Positions 54,557 to 63,485 are shown, numbered from the stretch's first letter. The stretch is DNA of 64,000 nt from an uncultured Clostridia bacterium (GCA_944380855.1 CALWIW010000003.1:33245-97244), one strand, 5' to 3'. Notes: generated by a model not told the origin, from the sequence alone. Translations and numbers: made by a program.

Positions 54557-55654
54557 ATGAAATATTCACAAAAACTTTTATTCACTCCGGGACCTTTGTC
54601 CACGACTATGTCAGTAAAAGAGGCTATGCTTGTTGACCTTGGTACAAGGGACAACGAGTACAAAGATGTAACAAAAAATATAAGAGAAAAGCTTTTAAAT
54701 ATAGCTTTGGCAAGCAAGGAAGAATTTTCTGTTGTTTTGCTTCAGGGAAGCGGAACTTATGCGGTTGAATCTGTGCTTAATTCATTTGTTTCTGCTAATG
54801 ATAAGCTTCTTATCCTTGCAAACGGTGCATACGGCGACAGAATGGCTCAGATAGCCACTTTGTCAGGTCTGAATTTTGAAAAGAAGGACTACAGTATGAT
54901 AAACAGTCTTGACCTTAATGAGGTTGAAAAGGCTGTTTCAGGCAGTGACGCTACAATTGTTTCTTTTGTTCACGATGAGACAACTGCCGGAGTCCTCAAT
55001 GATATCAAAGGTATTTGCGATATTTGCAGAAAATACAATAAAAAGATTATATGTGACGCAATGAGCAGCTTCGGAGGAATAGAAATAAACCTTGACGAGG
55101 TTAAACCTGATTTCCTTGTTACAAGCTCCAACAAGTGCGTACAGGGAGTACCCGGTTTTGGAATTATTTACGGAAGAAGAGAAGCTTTTGAAGCCTGCAA
55201 GGGCAATTCAAAATCCCTTGCTTTGGACTTATATGACCAGTGGAAGTATATGGAAGATACCGACGGAGGTTTCCGCTTTACTTCTCCGACTCATGTCCTT
55301 TTGGCTTTTGACCAGGCTTTGGACGAGCTTGAAGCTGAGGGTGGAATACCTGCAAGAGCAAAGAGATACAGAGAAAATCAAAAGCTTATTGCACAGAAGA
55401 TGACGGAGCTGGGCTTTGAACTCCTGGTTGACCCTGAGGAGCAGGCTCCTATGATTACTACTTTGCTTGTACCTGATGGTTTGGATTTTGCCGATATGTA
55501 TGAAAAATTAAAGAAAAAAGGTTTCTTGCTTTACTCAGGAAAATTGCCTAAGTACAATGCTTTCAGAATAGGCAATATAGGCGACCTGCACGCTCAGGAC
55601 TTTTTGAATTTAGCTCAGGCGGTTAAGGAATATCTTGAGGAGGCAAAGAAATGA
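54557..55654 (+). CDS. phnW: 2-aminoethylphosphonate-pyruvate transaminase
   Basis: PhnW interconverts phosphonoacetaldehyde plus alanine and 2-aminoethylphosphonate plus pyruvate. The 365-residue class V aminotransferase begins LLFTPGPLSTTMSVKEAMLVDLGTRD, has LLQGSGTYAVE (about 74-84), VHDETTAGVLN, and PLP Lys193 in TSSNKCVQGVPGFG. In this cassette, beside phosphonopyruvate decarboxylase and PEP mutase genes, it should work in the biosynthetic direction. The SD is GAGGGAG. Its stop overlaps the next start (ATGA). Confidence 0.95.
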   Translation: MKYSQKLLFTPGPLSTTMSVKEAMLVDLGTRDNEYKDVTKNIREKLLNIALASKEEFSVVLLQGSGTYAVESVLNSFVSANDKLLILANGAYGDRMAQIATLSGLNFEKKDYSMINSLDLNEVEKAVSGSDATIVSFVHDETTAGVLNDIKGICDICRKYNKKIICDAMSSFGGIEINLDEVKPDFLVTSSNKCVQGVPGFGIIYGRREAFEACKGNSKSLALDLYDQWKYMEDTDGGFRFTSPTHVLLAFDQALDELEAEGGIPARAKRYRENQKLIAQKMTELGFELLVDPEEQAPMITTLLVPDGLDFADMYEKLKKKGFLLYSGKLPKYNAFRIGNIGDLHAQDFLNLAQAVKEYLEEAKK

Positions 55655-56796
55655 GGGCAAGCTATTTTTGTAAAAAGCTCAGTGAATTAGGAATTGATAC
55701 TGTTTCCGGAGTTCCAGATTCACTTTTGAAAAATTTTTGTGAATATTTGGACAAGTCTCAAAAGGGTGAGACTGAGGACGGAATAAAATTTAAGCATTTT
55801 ACAGCGGAAAATGAGGGCGGTGCAGCCGGCATTTGCGCCGGAGCGTATCTTGCCACAGGAAGACCTGCCTGTCTTTATATGCAAAACAGCGGTATCGGAA
55901 ATGTGGTAAATCCAATATGCTCTTTATTTCACCGTGATGTTTATAATATTCCTCTGCTTATGCTTGTAGGCTGGAGAGGAGAGCCGGGAGTTAAGGACGA
56001 GCCTCAGCACGTTTTTCAGGGCAAGGCTACAATAAAGCTCTTGGAGGATATGGATATTGTAACCTTTGTGATTTCCAAGGAAACTTCCGATGAAGAGTTG
56101 GACAGCCTTTTTATTGAAATAAAGAAGCTTTTGGACGATAACAAGCAATGTGCTTTTGTAGTAAAAAAGGGTACCTTTGCAGATGAAAAGTCAGAGGCAA
56201 AAACTAACGGAAGAAAGTATGTTCGCGAAGAGGCTATCGGTGATATTTTGAAGCTTATCGGAGAGGACGATCCTGTTTTTTCAACTACAGGAAAAATTTC
56301 CAGAGAGGTTTACGAGCAAAGCGACAAAATATATTCAAATCACGAAAGATGTTTCCTGACTGTAGGCTCAATGGGACATACTTCCATGATTGCCTTTGGA
56401 TACAAGGCTAATCACCCGGAAAAGAGAGTCTTTTGTATTGACGGCGACGGTGCTGTTTTAATGCATATGGGTTCTATGGCTTTTATTGCCGAACAGCAGC
56501 CTGATAATTTTGTTCACATTGTTATTAATAACAATGCCCATGAATCTGTGGGCGGTATGGATACAGCGGCTAAGCACGCTGATTTTTCAATGATTGCCAA
56601 AGACTGCGGCTATAAAAACGTATATGTGGCAGAAAATAAAGAGGAACTTGAAAAGGCTTTCAATATGATTGAGGCTAATCCGCAGCTTTCTTTGATAGAG
56701 GTTAGGGTTGCGTTGGGAGCAAGAGATGACTTGGGCAGACCTAAGGAGTCTCCTCAGGAAAATAAGACTGCGTTTATGAATAAAGTAAACGGCTGA
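55651..56796 (+). CDS. aepY: Phosphonopyruvate decarboxylase
   Basis: This thiamine-diphosphate enzyme decarboxylates phosphonopyruvate to phosphonoacetaldehyde, the irreversible step that pulls phosphonate synthesis forward. The 381-residue protein shows ENEGGAAGICAGAYLATG (about 52-69) with the catalytic Glu, the QNSGIGNVVNPICSL segment, and the ThDP-binding GDGAVLMHMGSMAFI...NNNAHESVGG stretch near residues 268-310. The length and order of domains match AepY/Ppd. It overlaps phnW by four bases. Confidence 0.95.
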   Translation: MRASYFCKKLSELGIDTVSGVPDSLLKNFCEYLDKSQKGETEDGIKFKHFTAENEGGAAGICAGAYLATGRPACLYMQNSGIGNVVNPICSLFHRDVYNIPLLMLVGWRGEPGVKDEPQHVFQGKATIKLLEDMDIVTFVISKETSDEELDSLFIEIKKLLDDNKQCAFVVKKGTFADEKSEAKTNGRKYVREEAIGDILKLIGEDDPVFSTTGKISREVYEQSDKIYSNHERCFLTVGSMGHTSMIAFGYKANHPEKRVFCIDGDGAVLMHMGSMAFIAEQQPDNFVHIVINNNAHESVGGMDTAAKHADFSMIAKDCGYKNVYVAENKEELEKAFNMIEANPQLSLIEVRVALGARDDLGRPKESPQENKTAFMNKVNG

Positions 56797-56847
56797 TTAT
56801 AATGAGTTATTTTAGGATACTGATTAAAAAGTGAAAGGAGATAGGTT

Positions 56848-58152
56848 ATGAACGAGAATAAAGTGGTTTATACCTGTTTTTCCACAGATGTTATACACAA
56901 AGGACATTTAAATATCATTAATAAAGCGAAGGAATTGGGAAAGGTTATTATCGGAGTTATGTCCGATAAGGCTGCTGTAAAATACGACAGATTTCCTACT
57001 GTAAGCTTTGAACAGCGTATGAATATGATTAAAAATATTGACGGCGTCAGCGAGGTTGTACCCCAGGAAACCGTCAGCTATAAGGATAATCTTTTAAAAT
57101 TTAAGCCTGATTATGTGGTTCACGGTGATGAGTGGAAATATAATTACATGGCACCGATCCGCCAGGAGGTTATAGATGTTATTTCCCAGTGGGGCGGAGA
57201 GCTTATAGAAGTTCCTTATACCATGGACGAAGAGGTAAGAAAAATTGACAGACAAACTATGGAAAAGCTGTCTATGTCTGAATTCCGCAGAGGAAGGCTG
57301 AGAAAGCTTTTGAAGCTTCGGCCTGTTGTAAAGGCTATTGAGGTTCACAGCGGACTGACGGGTCTCATTGCGGAAAAGACTGTTGTTGAAAATAACGGAG
57401 AGGTTGACCAGTTTGACGCTATGTGGATTTCCAGCCTTTGTGACAGCACAGCTAAAGGCAAGCCTGATATTGAACTGGTTGATATGTCTTCAAGAATAAG
57501 AACCATTGAGGACGTTTTGGACGTAACAACAAAGCCGATTATTTTTGACGGCGATACAGGCGGAAAGACAGAGCATTTCGTATATAATGTGAGAACTCTT
57601 GAAAGAATCGGTGTATCTGCTGTTATTATTGAAGATAAGGTAGGTTTGAAAAAGAACTCCCTTTTCGGAACAGAGGTAGAGCAAACCCAGGATACTATTG
57701 AAAACTTCAGCAATAAAATCAGAGCGGGAAAAAATGCTCTTTTAACAGATGATTTCATGATTATTGCAAGAATTGAAAGCCTTATTCTTGAGCAGGGAAT
57801 GGAGGACGCTTTGGCACGTGCCAAGGCTTTTGTTGAAGCCGGTGCCGACGGCATTATGATTCATTCAAGAAGAAAAGAGCCTGACGAGATTTTTGAATTT
57901 GTAGACAAATTCAGAGAGTTTGACAAGGAAACTCCTGTTGTTGTTGTGCCTACATCATTCAACACCGTTTCGGAAGAAGAATTTGCAAAGCACGGAGTAA
58001 ATATTGTGATTTATGCAAATCAGCTTACAAGAACCGCTTTTCCTGCAATGAAGAATGCGGCTGAACTGATTTTGAAAAATCACAGGGCAAAGGAAGCCGA
58101 CGATATATGTATGCCGTTTAAGGATATTATTACCCTTATTGACAGTATTTAA
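56848..58152 (+). CDS. aepX: Cytidylyltransferase-phosphoenolpyruvate mutase fusion
   Basis: PEP mutase forms the C-P bond by turning phosphoenolpyruvate into phosphonopyruvate. The 434-residue protein has an extra N-terminal nucleotidyltransferase domain (about 1-135; TDVIHKGHLNII with the HxGH motif, DYVVHGDEWKYN) and a C-terminal PEP mutase barrel (about 150-430) with IFDGDTGGKTEHF, the hallmark EDKVGLKKNS (262-271) and PTSFNTVSEEEF. The N-domain resembles CTP:phosphoethanolamine/phosphocholine-type cytidylyltransferases, so it may activate 2-aminoethylphosphonate as a CMP derivative. It follows aepY by 51 bases with AAAGGAG. The order phnW-aepY-aepX is the reverse of the pathway order. 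Confidence 0.93.
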   Translation: MNENKVVYTCFSTDVIHKGHLNIINKAKELGKVIIGVMSDKAAVKYDRFPTVSFEQRMNMIKNIDGVSEVVPQETVSYKDNLLKFKPDYVVHGDEWKYNYMAPIRQEVIDVISQWGGELIEVPYTMDEEVRKIDRQTMEKLSMSEFRRGRLRKLLKLRPVVKAIEVHSGLTGLIAEKTVVENNGEVDQFDAMWISSLCDSTAKGKPDIELVDMSSRIRTIEDVLDVTTKPIIFDGDTGGKTEHFVYNVRTLERIGVSAVIIEDKVGLKKNSLFGTEVEQTQDTIENFSNKIRAGKNALLTDDFMIIARIESLILEQGMEDALARAKAFVEAGADGIMIHSRRKEPDEIFEFVDKFREFDKETPVVVVPTSFNTVSEEEFAKHGVNIVIYANQLTRTAFPAMKNAAELILKNHRAKEADDICMPFKDIITLIDSI

Positions 58153-58173
58153 TGTTTTTTATCAATGTATTAT

Positions 58174-58224
58174 AAGCTATTGAATTGTGCACACGGTTCA
58201 GTAGCTTTTAATTTTGTTTTTTTT
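58174..58224 (+). terminator. Terminator after the phosphonate cassette
   Basis: AAGCTATTGAA (58174-58184) pairs with TTCAGTAGCTT (58197-58207) with one G-U pair, followed by a T-rich tract (TTTTAATTTTGTTTTTTTT). It lies 21 bases after the aepX stop. Confidence 0.8.
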
Positions 58225-58235
58225 GTCAATGATTA

Positions 58236-58410
58236 GGGTAAAAAGTGAAATTGATATAAAAGAAAGGTTTTTTGCTCACCTCCTGCGTTTTTGAAGAATT
58301 TTAAAACCTTGGAGGACGCTATCCTCCAAACCACCCGCCAAAGGAACACCGTCCCTTTGGAATTCCAAAATTTTTTCATAACATTTGTTTACAAGCTTTT
58401 CTTTAATAAA
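58236..58410. repeat. Dispersed palindromic intergenic repeat, copy 2
   Basis: This stretch matches 30653-30866: GGTAAAAAGTGAAAT near its start, the double hairpin core (TTGGAGGACGCTATCCTCCAA, in parts, at about 58309-58329 and CCAAAGGAAC/GTCCCTTTGG at 58338-58360), and the A/T-rich CCAAAATTTT tail. Each hairpin carries substitutions that spoil perfect pairing, and the 55-base insertion seen in copy 1 is missing. The 434-base gap from 58153 to 58586 holds this repeat, the terminator and the murI promoter, and no gene. Confidence 0.75.
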
Positions 58411-58457
58411 CGGTTTTAAGCCTATGGTGGATTGCAGGTATTAAGAGGTCAAAAACC

Positions 58458-58487
58458 TTGACTGTTATAAATACTTTGTGGTATTAT
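58458..58487 (+). promoter_or_regulatory. Promoter of murI
   Basis: TTGACT (58458-58463) and TATTAT (58482-58487) are 18 bases apart, about 100 bases before murI. Confidence 0.65.
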
Positions 58488-58586
58488 AAAATAAATATGC
58501 AAATGGGTTATTATGACCTTGAAATATGAATAAAATCCTATAATGTAAGGATATAAAGCAACTATCGCTAAGTGGAGGCTGGGCTT

Positions 58587-59399
58587 ATGTCTAATTGTGC
58601 AATAGGTATATTTGACTCGGGACTTGGTGGTCTTACCGCAGTTAAACAGCTAAGAAAAGTTATGCCAAAAGAAAATATTGTATATTTTGGGGATACCGGA
58701 AGGGTTCCTTACGGCAGTAAAAGCCGTGATACAATTATAAAATATGCACGTCAGGACGCGGCTTTTCTTTTGACTCATAATGTAAAAATTGTAATAGCCG
58801 CCTGCGGTACGGCAAGTTCAGTTGCGGACTGTTTAAGAGATGAGCTGCCTGTTTTATATACCGGCGTTGTAAGGCCTACAGCTTTTGCGGCGGTGGAGGC
58901 TACCAAATGTGGAAGAATAGGAGTAATCGGCACAACGGCTACCATAGGCAGTCACAGCTACAAAAAAGAAATACTTCGTTTTAATCCTGATATTGAAGTG
59001 TTTGAGCAGGACTGTCCTTTGTTTGTGTCGCTGGTTGAAAGCGGTTTTATTTCCAAAGACGACCCTATTGTGTCGCTGACCGTTGAAAGATATTTAAAAC
59101 CCATAAAAGACGCAGGTGTTGATACTCTTATTTTAGGCTGTACTCATTATCCTATTTTGAGCGAGGCTATATCAAAGTACATGGGAAGTCATGTTGCTTT
59201 GATTGATTCAGGAAAAGAAACAGCAATATATGCCGCAAAAATTCTGAAAGAGCATAAGCTGTTAAACACAGAACATGACGGTCACAAATGTGAATTTTAT
59301 GTCAGCGATACGCCCGACGGATTTACAAAGGTGGCAGGGCTTTTTTTGGGAGAAGATGTTGGAAACTGCGTAAAGCAGATTGATATTGGCTGTTATTAA
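58587..59399 (+). CDS. murI: Glutamate racemase
   Basis: MurI provides D-glutamate for peptidoglycan. The 270-residue protein has IFDSGLGGLTAVKQL (8-22), YFGDTGRVPYGSKS, the two catalytic cysteines Cys73 (AACGTAS) and Cys185 (LGCTHYP). The first motif is ACGTAS rather than the common ACNTAS, but the Cys is intact. ATG 58587 is placed by GGAGG (58574-58578); the longer frame from 58572 contains the SD. It heads a murI - DUF1934 - argS unit common in clostridia. Confidence 0.95.
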   Translation: MSNCAIGIFDSGLGGLTAVKQLRKVMPKENIVYFGDTGRVPYGSKSRDTIIKYARQDAAFLLTHNVKIVIAACGTASSVADCLRDELPVLYTGVVRPTAFAAVEATKCGRIGVIGTTATIGSHSYKKEILRFNPDIEVFEQDCPLFVSLVESGFISKDDPIVSLTVERYLKPIKDAGVDTLILGCTHYPILSEAISKYMGSHVALIDSGKETAIYAAKILKEHKLLNTEHDGHKCEFYVSDTPDGFTKVAGLFLGEDVGNCVKQIDIGCY

Positions 59400-59424
59400 T
59401 TTTTATAATGAAAAGGGAATAAGA

Positions 59425-59868
59425 ATGGAAAGCAATTATCTGATTTCTATTGTGGGAAAACAGAAGATAGACGGTGAAACCGACGTTATTGAGGTTGTTA
59501 CCGAGGGAAGCTATATGTTCAGAAACGGGAAGTATTTTATTTCCTATGAAGAATACGACAAGGAAAACCCAAACGAGCATTTTACATCTGTCGTAAAGGC
59601 AGAGGGAGAAAAAATGGTTACAATAATGCGTGCCGGAGGTGTTTCTTCAAGGCTTTTGCTTGAAAAAGACCGCAGGCATTATTGCCATTACAGCGTTCCT
59701 GTAGGAGAAATGATGATAGGTATTTACACTTCGCAAATAAACTCCACGTTAAGTGAAAACGGAGGAGAGCTGTTTGTGAAATATACAATTGATTTTAACG
59801 CTTCTCTTGCAAGTGAAAACGAGTTTCATATTACGGTTAAGCCGAAAAATGAAACTGCCGAGGGTTAA
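59425..59868 (+). CDS. DUF1934 family protein (YwiB-like)
   Basis: The 147-residue protein matches the calycin-like DUF1934 family: YLISIVGKQKIDGETDVIEVVTEGSY, the central SYEEYD and the closing VKYTIDFNASLASENEFHITVKP. Its role is unknown. In Bacillus the homologue ywiB lies directly before argS, as here. ATG 59425 has AAAAGGGA upstream; the longer frame overlaps murI and is not preceded by an RBS. Confidence 0.88.
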   Translation: MESNYLISIVGKQKIDGETDVIEVVTEGSYMFRNGKYFISYEEYDKENPNEHFTSVVKAEGEKMVTIMRAGGVSSRLLLEKDRRHYCHYSVPVGEMMIGIYTSQINSTLSENGGELFVKYTIDFNASLASENEFHITVKPKNETAEG

Positions 59869-59906
59869 TTTTATAAAGACAAAGATAAAAAAGGGGAATG
59901 GAAAAT

Positions 59907-61646
59907 ATGTCACAGACAGCTATTAATACTGAATTACAGCTTAAAGAAATAATAATAAACGCTATCAAAAATGCACAGAAAAAAGGCGAGCTTCCTGAGG
60001 CTGAGCTTTATGATTTTATAATTGAAACACCTGCCGACAGAGCTAACGGAGATTTAGCTACAAACGCAGCAATGGCCGGGGCAAAGTCCTTTAGAATGCC
60101 GCCTTTTAAAATTGCAAAAGCCATTACTGACAACATCGACCTTAACAGTTCTGTTATTGAAAGATGCGAAACAGCCGGTCCCGGATTTATAAACTTTTTC
60201 TATTCTCCTATGTATTATGCTAAGATTCTTAAGGAAATAGAGGAAAAAGGTGCGGACTATGGTAAGAGCAATTACGGTGAGGGTAAAAAATATATGGTGG
60301 AATTTGTTTCCGCAAACCCTACAGGACCTATGCACATGGGCAACGCCAGAGGCGGTGCATTGGGAGATTGCTTGGCTTCGGTGCTGGACGCAGCAGGCTT
60401 TGACGCTTACAGAGAATTTTATGTAAATGACGCAGGCAATCAGATTGAAAAGTTTGCCTGTTCTTTGGAAGCAAGATATCTTCAGATATACAAGGGTGAT
60501 GAGATTGTATTTCCTGAAGACGGATATCAGGGGGCGGACATTATTGACCTTGCAAAGGAATATTCAGAAGCTTTTGGTGACTGTCTTGTAAACCTTGAGT
60601 CAAGGGAGAGAAAGGACAAGCTTGTTGAATATGCTCTTCCTAAGAACATAAAGAAAATGCAGAGCGATATCGGCAAATACGGTATTGTATACGATAATTG
60701 GTTTTTTGAAAGCACTCTCCACGAAAGCGGAGAGGTAAAAGCTTGTGTTGATTTGCTTACGGAAAAAGGCCTCACCTATGAAAGTGAAGGTGCTTTATGG
60801 TATAAAAATGCTCAGGTTGTTACTGACAGACTTTTGAGAAAAGGAAAGAAGCAGTCCGATATTGATAAGCTTGAGCTTAAAGACGACGTGCTTATCCGTA
60901 AAAACGGAACTCCCACATATTTTGCCGCAGATATTGCCTATCATAAAAATAAATTTGACAGAGGCTTTGACACCTGTATTGATATATGGGGAGCAGACCA
61001 CCACGGACACGTTATGCGTATGCAGGGTGCTATGGACGCTATCGGTTATGACGGCGACAAGCTGGACGTTGTTTTAATGCAGCTTGTAAAGCTTGTGAGA
61101 AACGGTGTGCCTGTAAGAATGAGTAAAAGAACAGGAAAGGCAATTCAGCTTGCCGACCTTTTGGACGAGGTTCCTCTTGACAGTGCAAGATTTTTGTTCA
61201 ACACAAGAGAAGCAAATACTCAGATGGATTTTGACCTTGACCTCGCAGTTGCACATGACAATCAGAACCCTGTATACTATGTTCAGTATGCTCACGCAAG
61301 AATTTGCAGTATTCTTAAAAACCTTGAAAATGAGGGAATTAAGCTGAGAAGCTGTACAGATGAAGAGCTTTGTCTGCTGTCATCGGCAGAGGAAAAGGAA
61401 CTTATTAACCATCTTGCCGAGTATACCAGAGAGATAATCGAGTCAGCAAAGAGCTATGACCCAACAAGAATTACAAAGTATGTTACGACATTAGCTACTT
61501 TATTCCATAAGTTTTATAATGCTTGCCGTGTAAAGGGTGAGGACGAACACTTAACCCAGGCAAGACTTAATCTTTGCATGGCTGTTAAAACAGTTATTGC
61601 CAATGTTTTGGGAATGTTTAAAATCTCCTGCCCTGACCACATGTAA
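59907..61646 (+). CDS. argS: Arginyl-tRNA synthetase
   Basis: The 579-residue class I synthetase has the N-terminal Add-1 domain for the tRNA D-loop (about 1-100), the HIGH-type motif in NPTGPMHMGNARGG, the KMSKS-equivalent MSKRTGKAI and a C-terminal anticodon-binding helical domain ending LGMFKISCPDHM, the usual terminus. ATG 59907 is preferred over 59898, which is only one base from the AAGGGG run. Confidence 0.97.
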   Translation: MSQTAINTELQLKEIIINAIKNAQKKGELPEAELYDFIIETPADRANGDLATNAAMAGAKSFRMPPFKIAKAITDNIDLNSSVIERCETAGPGFINFFYSPMYYAKILKEIEEKGADYGKSNYGEGKKYMVEFVSANPTGPMHMGNARGGALGDCLASVLDAAGFDAYREFYVNDAGNQIEKFACSLEARYLQIYKGDEIVFPEDGYQGADIIDLAKEYSEAFGDCLVNLESRERKDKLVEYALPKNIKKMQSDIGKYGIVYDNWFFESTLHESGEVKACVDLLTEKGLTYESEGALWYKNAQVVTDRLLRKGKKQSDIDKLELKDDVLIRKNGTPTYFAADIAYHKNKFDRGFDTCIDIWGADHHGHVMRMQGAMDAIGYDGDKLDVVLMQLVKLVRNGVPVRMSKRTGKAIQLADLLDEVPLDSARFLFNTREANTQMDFDLDLAVAHDNQNPVYYVQYAHARICSILKNLENEGIKLRSCTDEELCLLSSAEEKELINHLAEYTREIIESAKSYDPTRITKYVTTLATLFHKFYNACRVKGEDEHLTQARLNLCMAVKTVIANVLGMFKISCPDHM

Positions 61647-61785
61647 GTTTTAATAATTGTGGGTTGAGAGGTATAAAATTTTATTTTTTTGAATTGTCTC
61701 GGCACAATGTTTGTGATAACAGCATTGTATATGCTGATAAATCTTATCTTTTTCTAAAAATGAGAGTAAATTATTATTACAACAC

Positions 61786-61814
61786 TTGAGTTCAGAAGCG
61801 ATGATTGGTACAAT
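61786..61814 (+). promoter_or_regulatory. Promoter of the small lipoprotein gene
   Basis: TTGAGT (61786-61791) and TACAAT (61809-61814) are 17 bases apart, 70 bases before the ATG. The 237-base gap after argS also has a CAGCAT/ATGCTG stem (61720-61736). Confidence 0.6.
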
Positions 61815-61883
61815 AATGCGGTGGAGATTGTTTTTAAATCAGATATTAAAATCTCCGAACAAATAACCATTGGGAGGACAATT

Positions 61884-62339
61884 ATGAAAAGAACCATATC
61901 CGTAATGCTTGCTGTATTGTGTTTAATTTCATGCTTTGCAGGCTGCAGCAATGTTAAAACCAGCAAATCTTTCACTTTTAATGTTGAAACAGGAGATAAG
62001 ATTAGTATTGAACTTGATACCACAGACGGCTATGATTTATCTTCAAATGTGCCTTTTGAAGTTTCTTCTGACAGAAAAACACTTTCTCAGGGAATTTTTA
62101 TAGAAGCAAGTCAGTATGAGGAGTATGTTTCTGTTGTGAATTCTGATGAAAATGCAACTGTAATTGATTCCGGAACAAAAGATTCCAATAAATATATCTT
62201 TTGGTCGTACAATGGCAGTGAATACAATATCGCTGTATTAATTGGAAATTCCAACACAGGAATTATTTTAGGTAACGCTGTATCAGAGGAATCGGCAAAA
62301 GAGTGTTTTGACAGACTTACTTTCAGTGTTGAAAAGTAA
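61884..62339 (+). CDS. Small lipoprotein, unknown
   Basis: The 151-residue protein has a signal peptide with a lipobox (CFAGC, Cys25) and a beta-rich mature part (FTFNVETGDKISIELDTTDGYDLSSNVPFEVSSDRKTLSQGIFIEAS...). I do not recognise a family. It may be a ligand-binding or surface lipoprotein. ATG 61884 follows GGGAGGA by about six bases. It is a single-gene unit between a promoter (61786-61814) and a terminator (62368-62404). Confidence 0.8.
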   Translation: MKRTISVMLAVLCLISCFAGCSNVKTSKSFTFNVETGDKISIELDTTDGYDLSSNVPFEVSSDRKTLSQGIFIEASQYEEYVSVVNSDENATVIDSGTKDSNKYIFWSYNGSEYNIAVLIGNSNTGIILGNAVSEESAKECFDRLTFSVEK

Positions 62340-62367
62340 TATCATTAAGAAAAGATATTTTAAAAAG

Positions 62368-62404
62368 GCGGCTTCACATCATATTTATGTGGAGTCGCTT
62401 TTTA
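62368..62404 (+). terminator. Terminator after the small lipoprotein gene
   Basis: GCGGCTTCACAT (62368-62379) pairs with ATGTGGAGTCGC (62387-62398) through two G-U pairs, followed by six T. Confidence 0.88.
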
Positions 62405-62457
62405 TTGTATGGCAAAGGATGAGAAAAAACGTGATTTGAGGCTGTGGTTTAAAACAA

Positions 62458-62486
62458 TTGACAAGGTGTAGCTTTTAATATATAAT
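62458..62486 (+). promoter_or_regulatory. Consensus promoter before the 62584 gene
   Basis: TTGACA (62458-62463) and TATAAT (62481-62486) match the consensus fully, with a 17-base spacer, about 100 bases before the gene. A second TATAAT follows at 62493-62498. Confidence 0.85.
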
Positions 62487-62583
62487 TATATGGTATAATT
62501 TTTGAATTTTGAGTTTGGCTTTTGAAATAGGTCGGACAAAAATATATAAATCTGTTATAACGGATTGAGAGGATGTTAATTCG

Positions 62584-63378
62584 ATGGTAAATTTGGAAAC
62601 AGCATTTGAGTCAATTTCAAATAAACTTCAGAAAGTCTTGGAGGGACAGGGCTTTAAAAAGCAGAAAATTGCCGCTTCTACCTCTGATGAAATGGCTGCT
62701 CTCTTTACAAGCGAGGGTGTTGCGTATTCAGTTGTGTATTCCATAGATAAAAAACATATGGTTTTAAGAAGCTGTGCAATGACTGACGAGGGTCCGGACA
62801 ACAAGTGGAGAGTAATGGCTACTTGGATGTTTGACCCTGAAAACGATTCAATGAAAGAGGCTGACAGCATCGGCAACGATTTTGTTGACATGGTAACAGC
62901 TACAAAGGTTGTAAAAAGAGTTGCTCAGACTAAGAGAAAGAAAAGCGAGGACGAGGGAAATGCAGATCCTAAGTTTTTTGCCAAAAGACTTGTTGCTTTA
63001 TTTCCCGAACTGAGAGAAGAAATAAAAGAGGAAGAGGAAAGTTATTATCCTTTCAGAGGTGTTACATTTACTGAAGAAAAAATTCTTCCTAAGCTTAACA
63101 GGCTTTTAGAATCGGGAAACAAGCAGGATATAACAAAGCTTGTTTCAATTCTCAGTGCTCAGTACGGAAACGGAAATGCAGATACACGTTCTATAATTAC
63201 AATTGTAATTCTCAACAGCTTTGACGATAAATACAGGGAAATGCTGGAAGAAACAATGTCTGATAACCTGAAAAAGTCATGGAGCGGAGCAAGACATTAC
63301 AAGGGCAAAAAGGTTAAACCGGAAAAGATAAAGAAAAAGAAAAGGGATCCAAACGAGGGATCAAGACTGAGCGATTAA
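62584..63378 (+). CDS. Conserved-looking protein, unknown
   Basis: I do not recognise this 264-residue protein. The N-terminal part (about 1-115) looks like a mixed alpha/beta sensor-like domain (LEGQGFKKQKIAASTSDEMAALFTSEGVAYSVVYSIDKKHMVL..., WRVMATWMFDPENDSMKEADSIGNDF). A charged linker (KRKKSEDEGNADPKFF) leads to a helical domain (about 125-235), and the tail is strongly basic (KGKKVKPEKIKKKKRDPNEG), suggesting nucleic-acid or ribosome contact. It has no signal peptide. A consensus promoter and a strong terminator make it a well-expressed single gene, placed before two tRNA-Ser genes. Confidence 0.75.
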   Translation: MVNLETAFESISNKLQKVLEGQGFKKQKIAASTSDEMAALFTSEGVAYSVVYSIDKKHMVLRSCAMTDEGPDNKWRVMATWMFDPENDSMKEADSIGNDFVDMVTATKVVKRVAQTKRKKSEDEGNADPKFFAKRLVALFPELREEIKEEEESYYPFRGVTFTEEKILPKLNRLLESGNKQDITKLVSILSAQYGNGNADTRSIITIVILNSFDDKYREMLEETMSDNLKKSWSGARHYKGKKVKPEKIKKKKRDPNEGSRLSD

Positions 63379-63404
63379 TTGGATTGGCTTTAAAAGATTG
63401 TAAG

Positions 63405-63447
63405 ACACGGCAAGACTACACCGGTATGTATCTTTGCCGTGTTTTTT
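63405..63447 (+). terminator. Terminator after the 62584 gene
   Basis: ACACGGCAAGA (63405-63415) pairs with TCTTTGCCGTGT (63431-63442, one bulged T), followed by six T. Confidence 0.92.
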
Positions 63448-63485
63448 ACTGTTTGCAGTTATACAAAAAAAGTTGAATTTTGATA

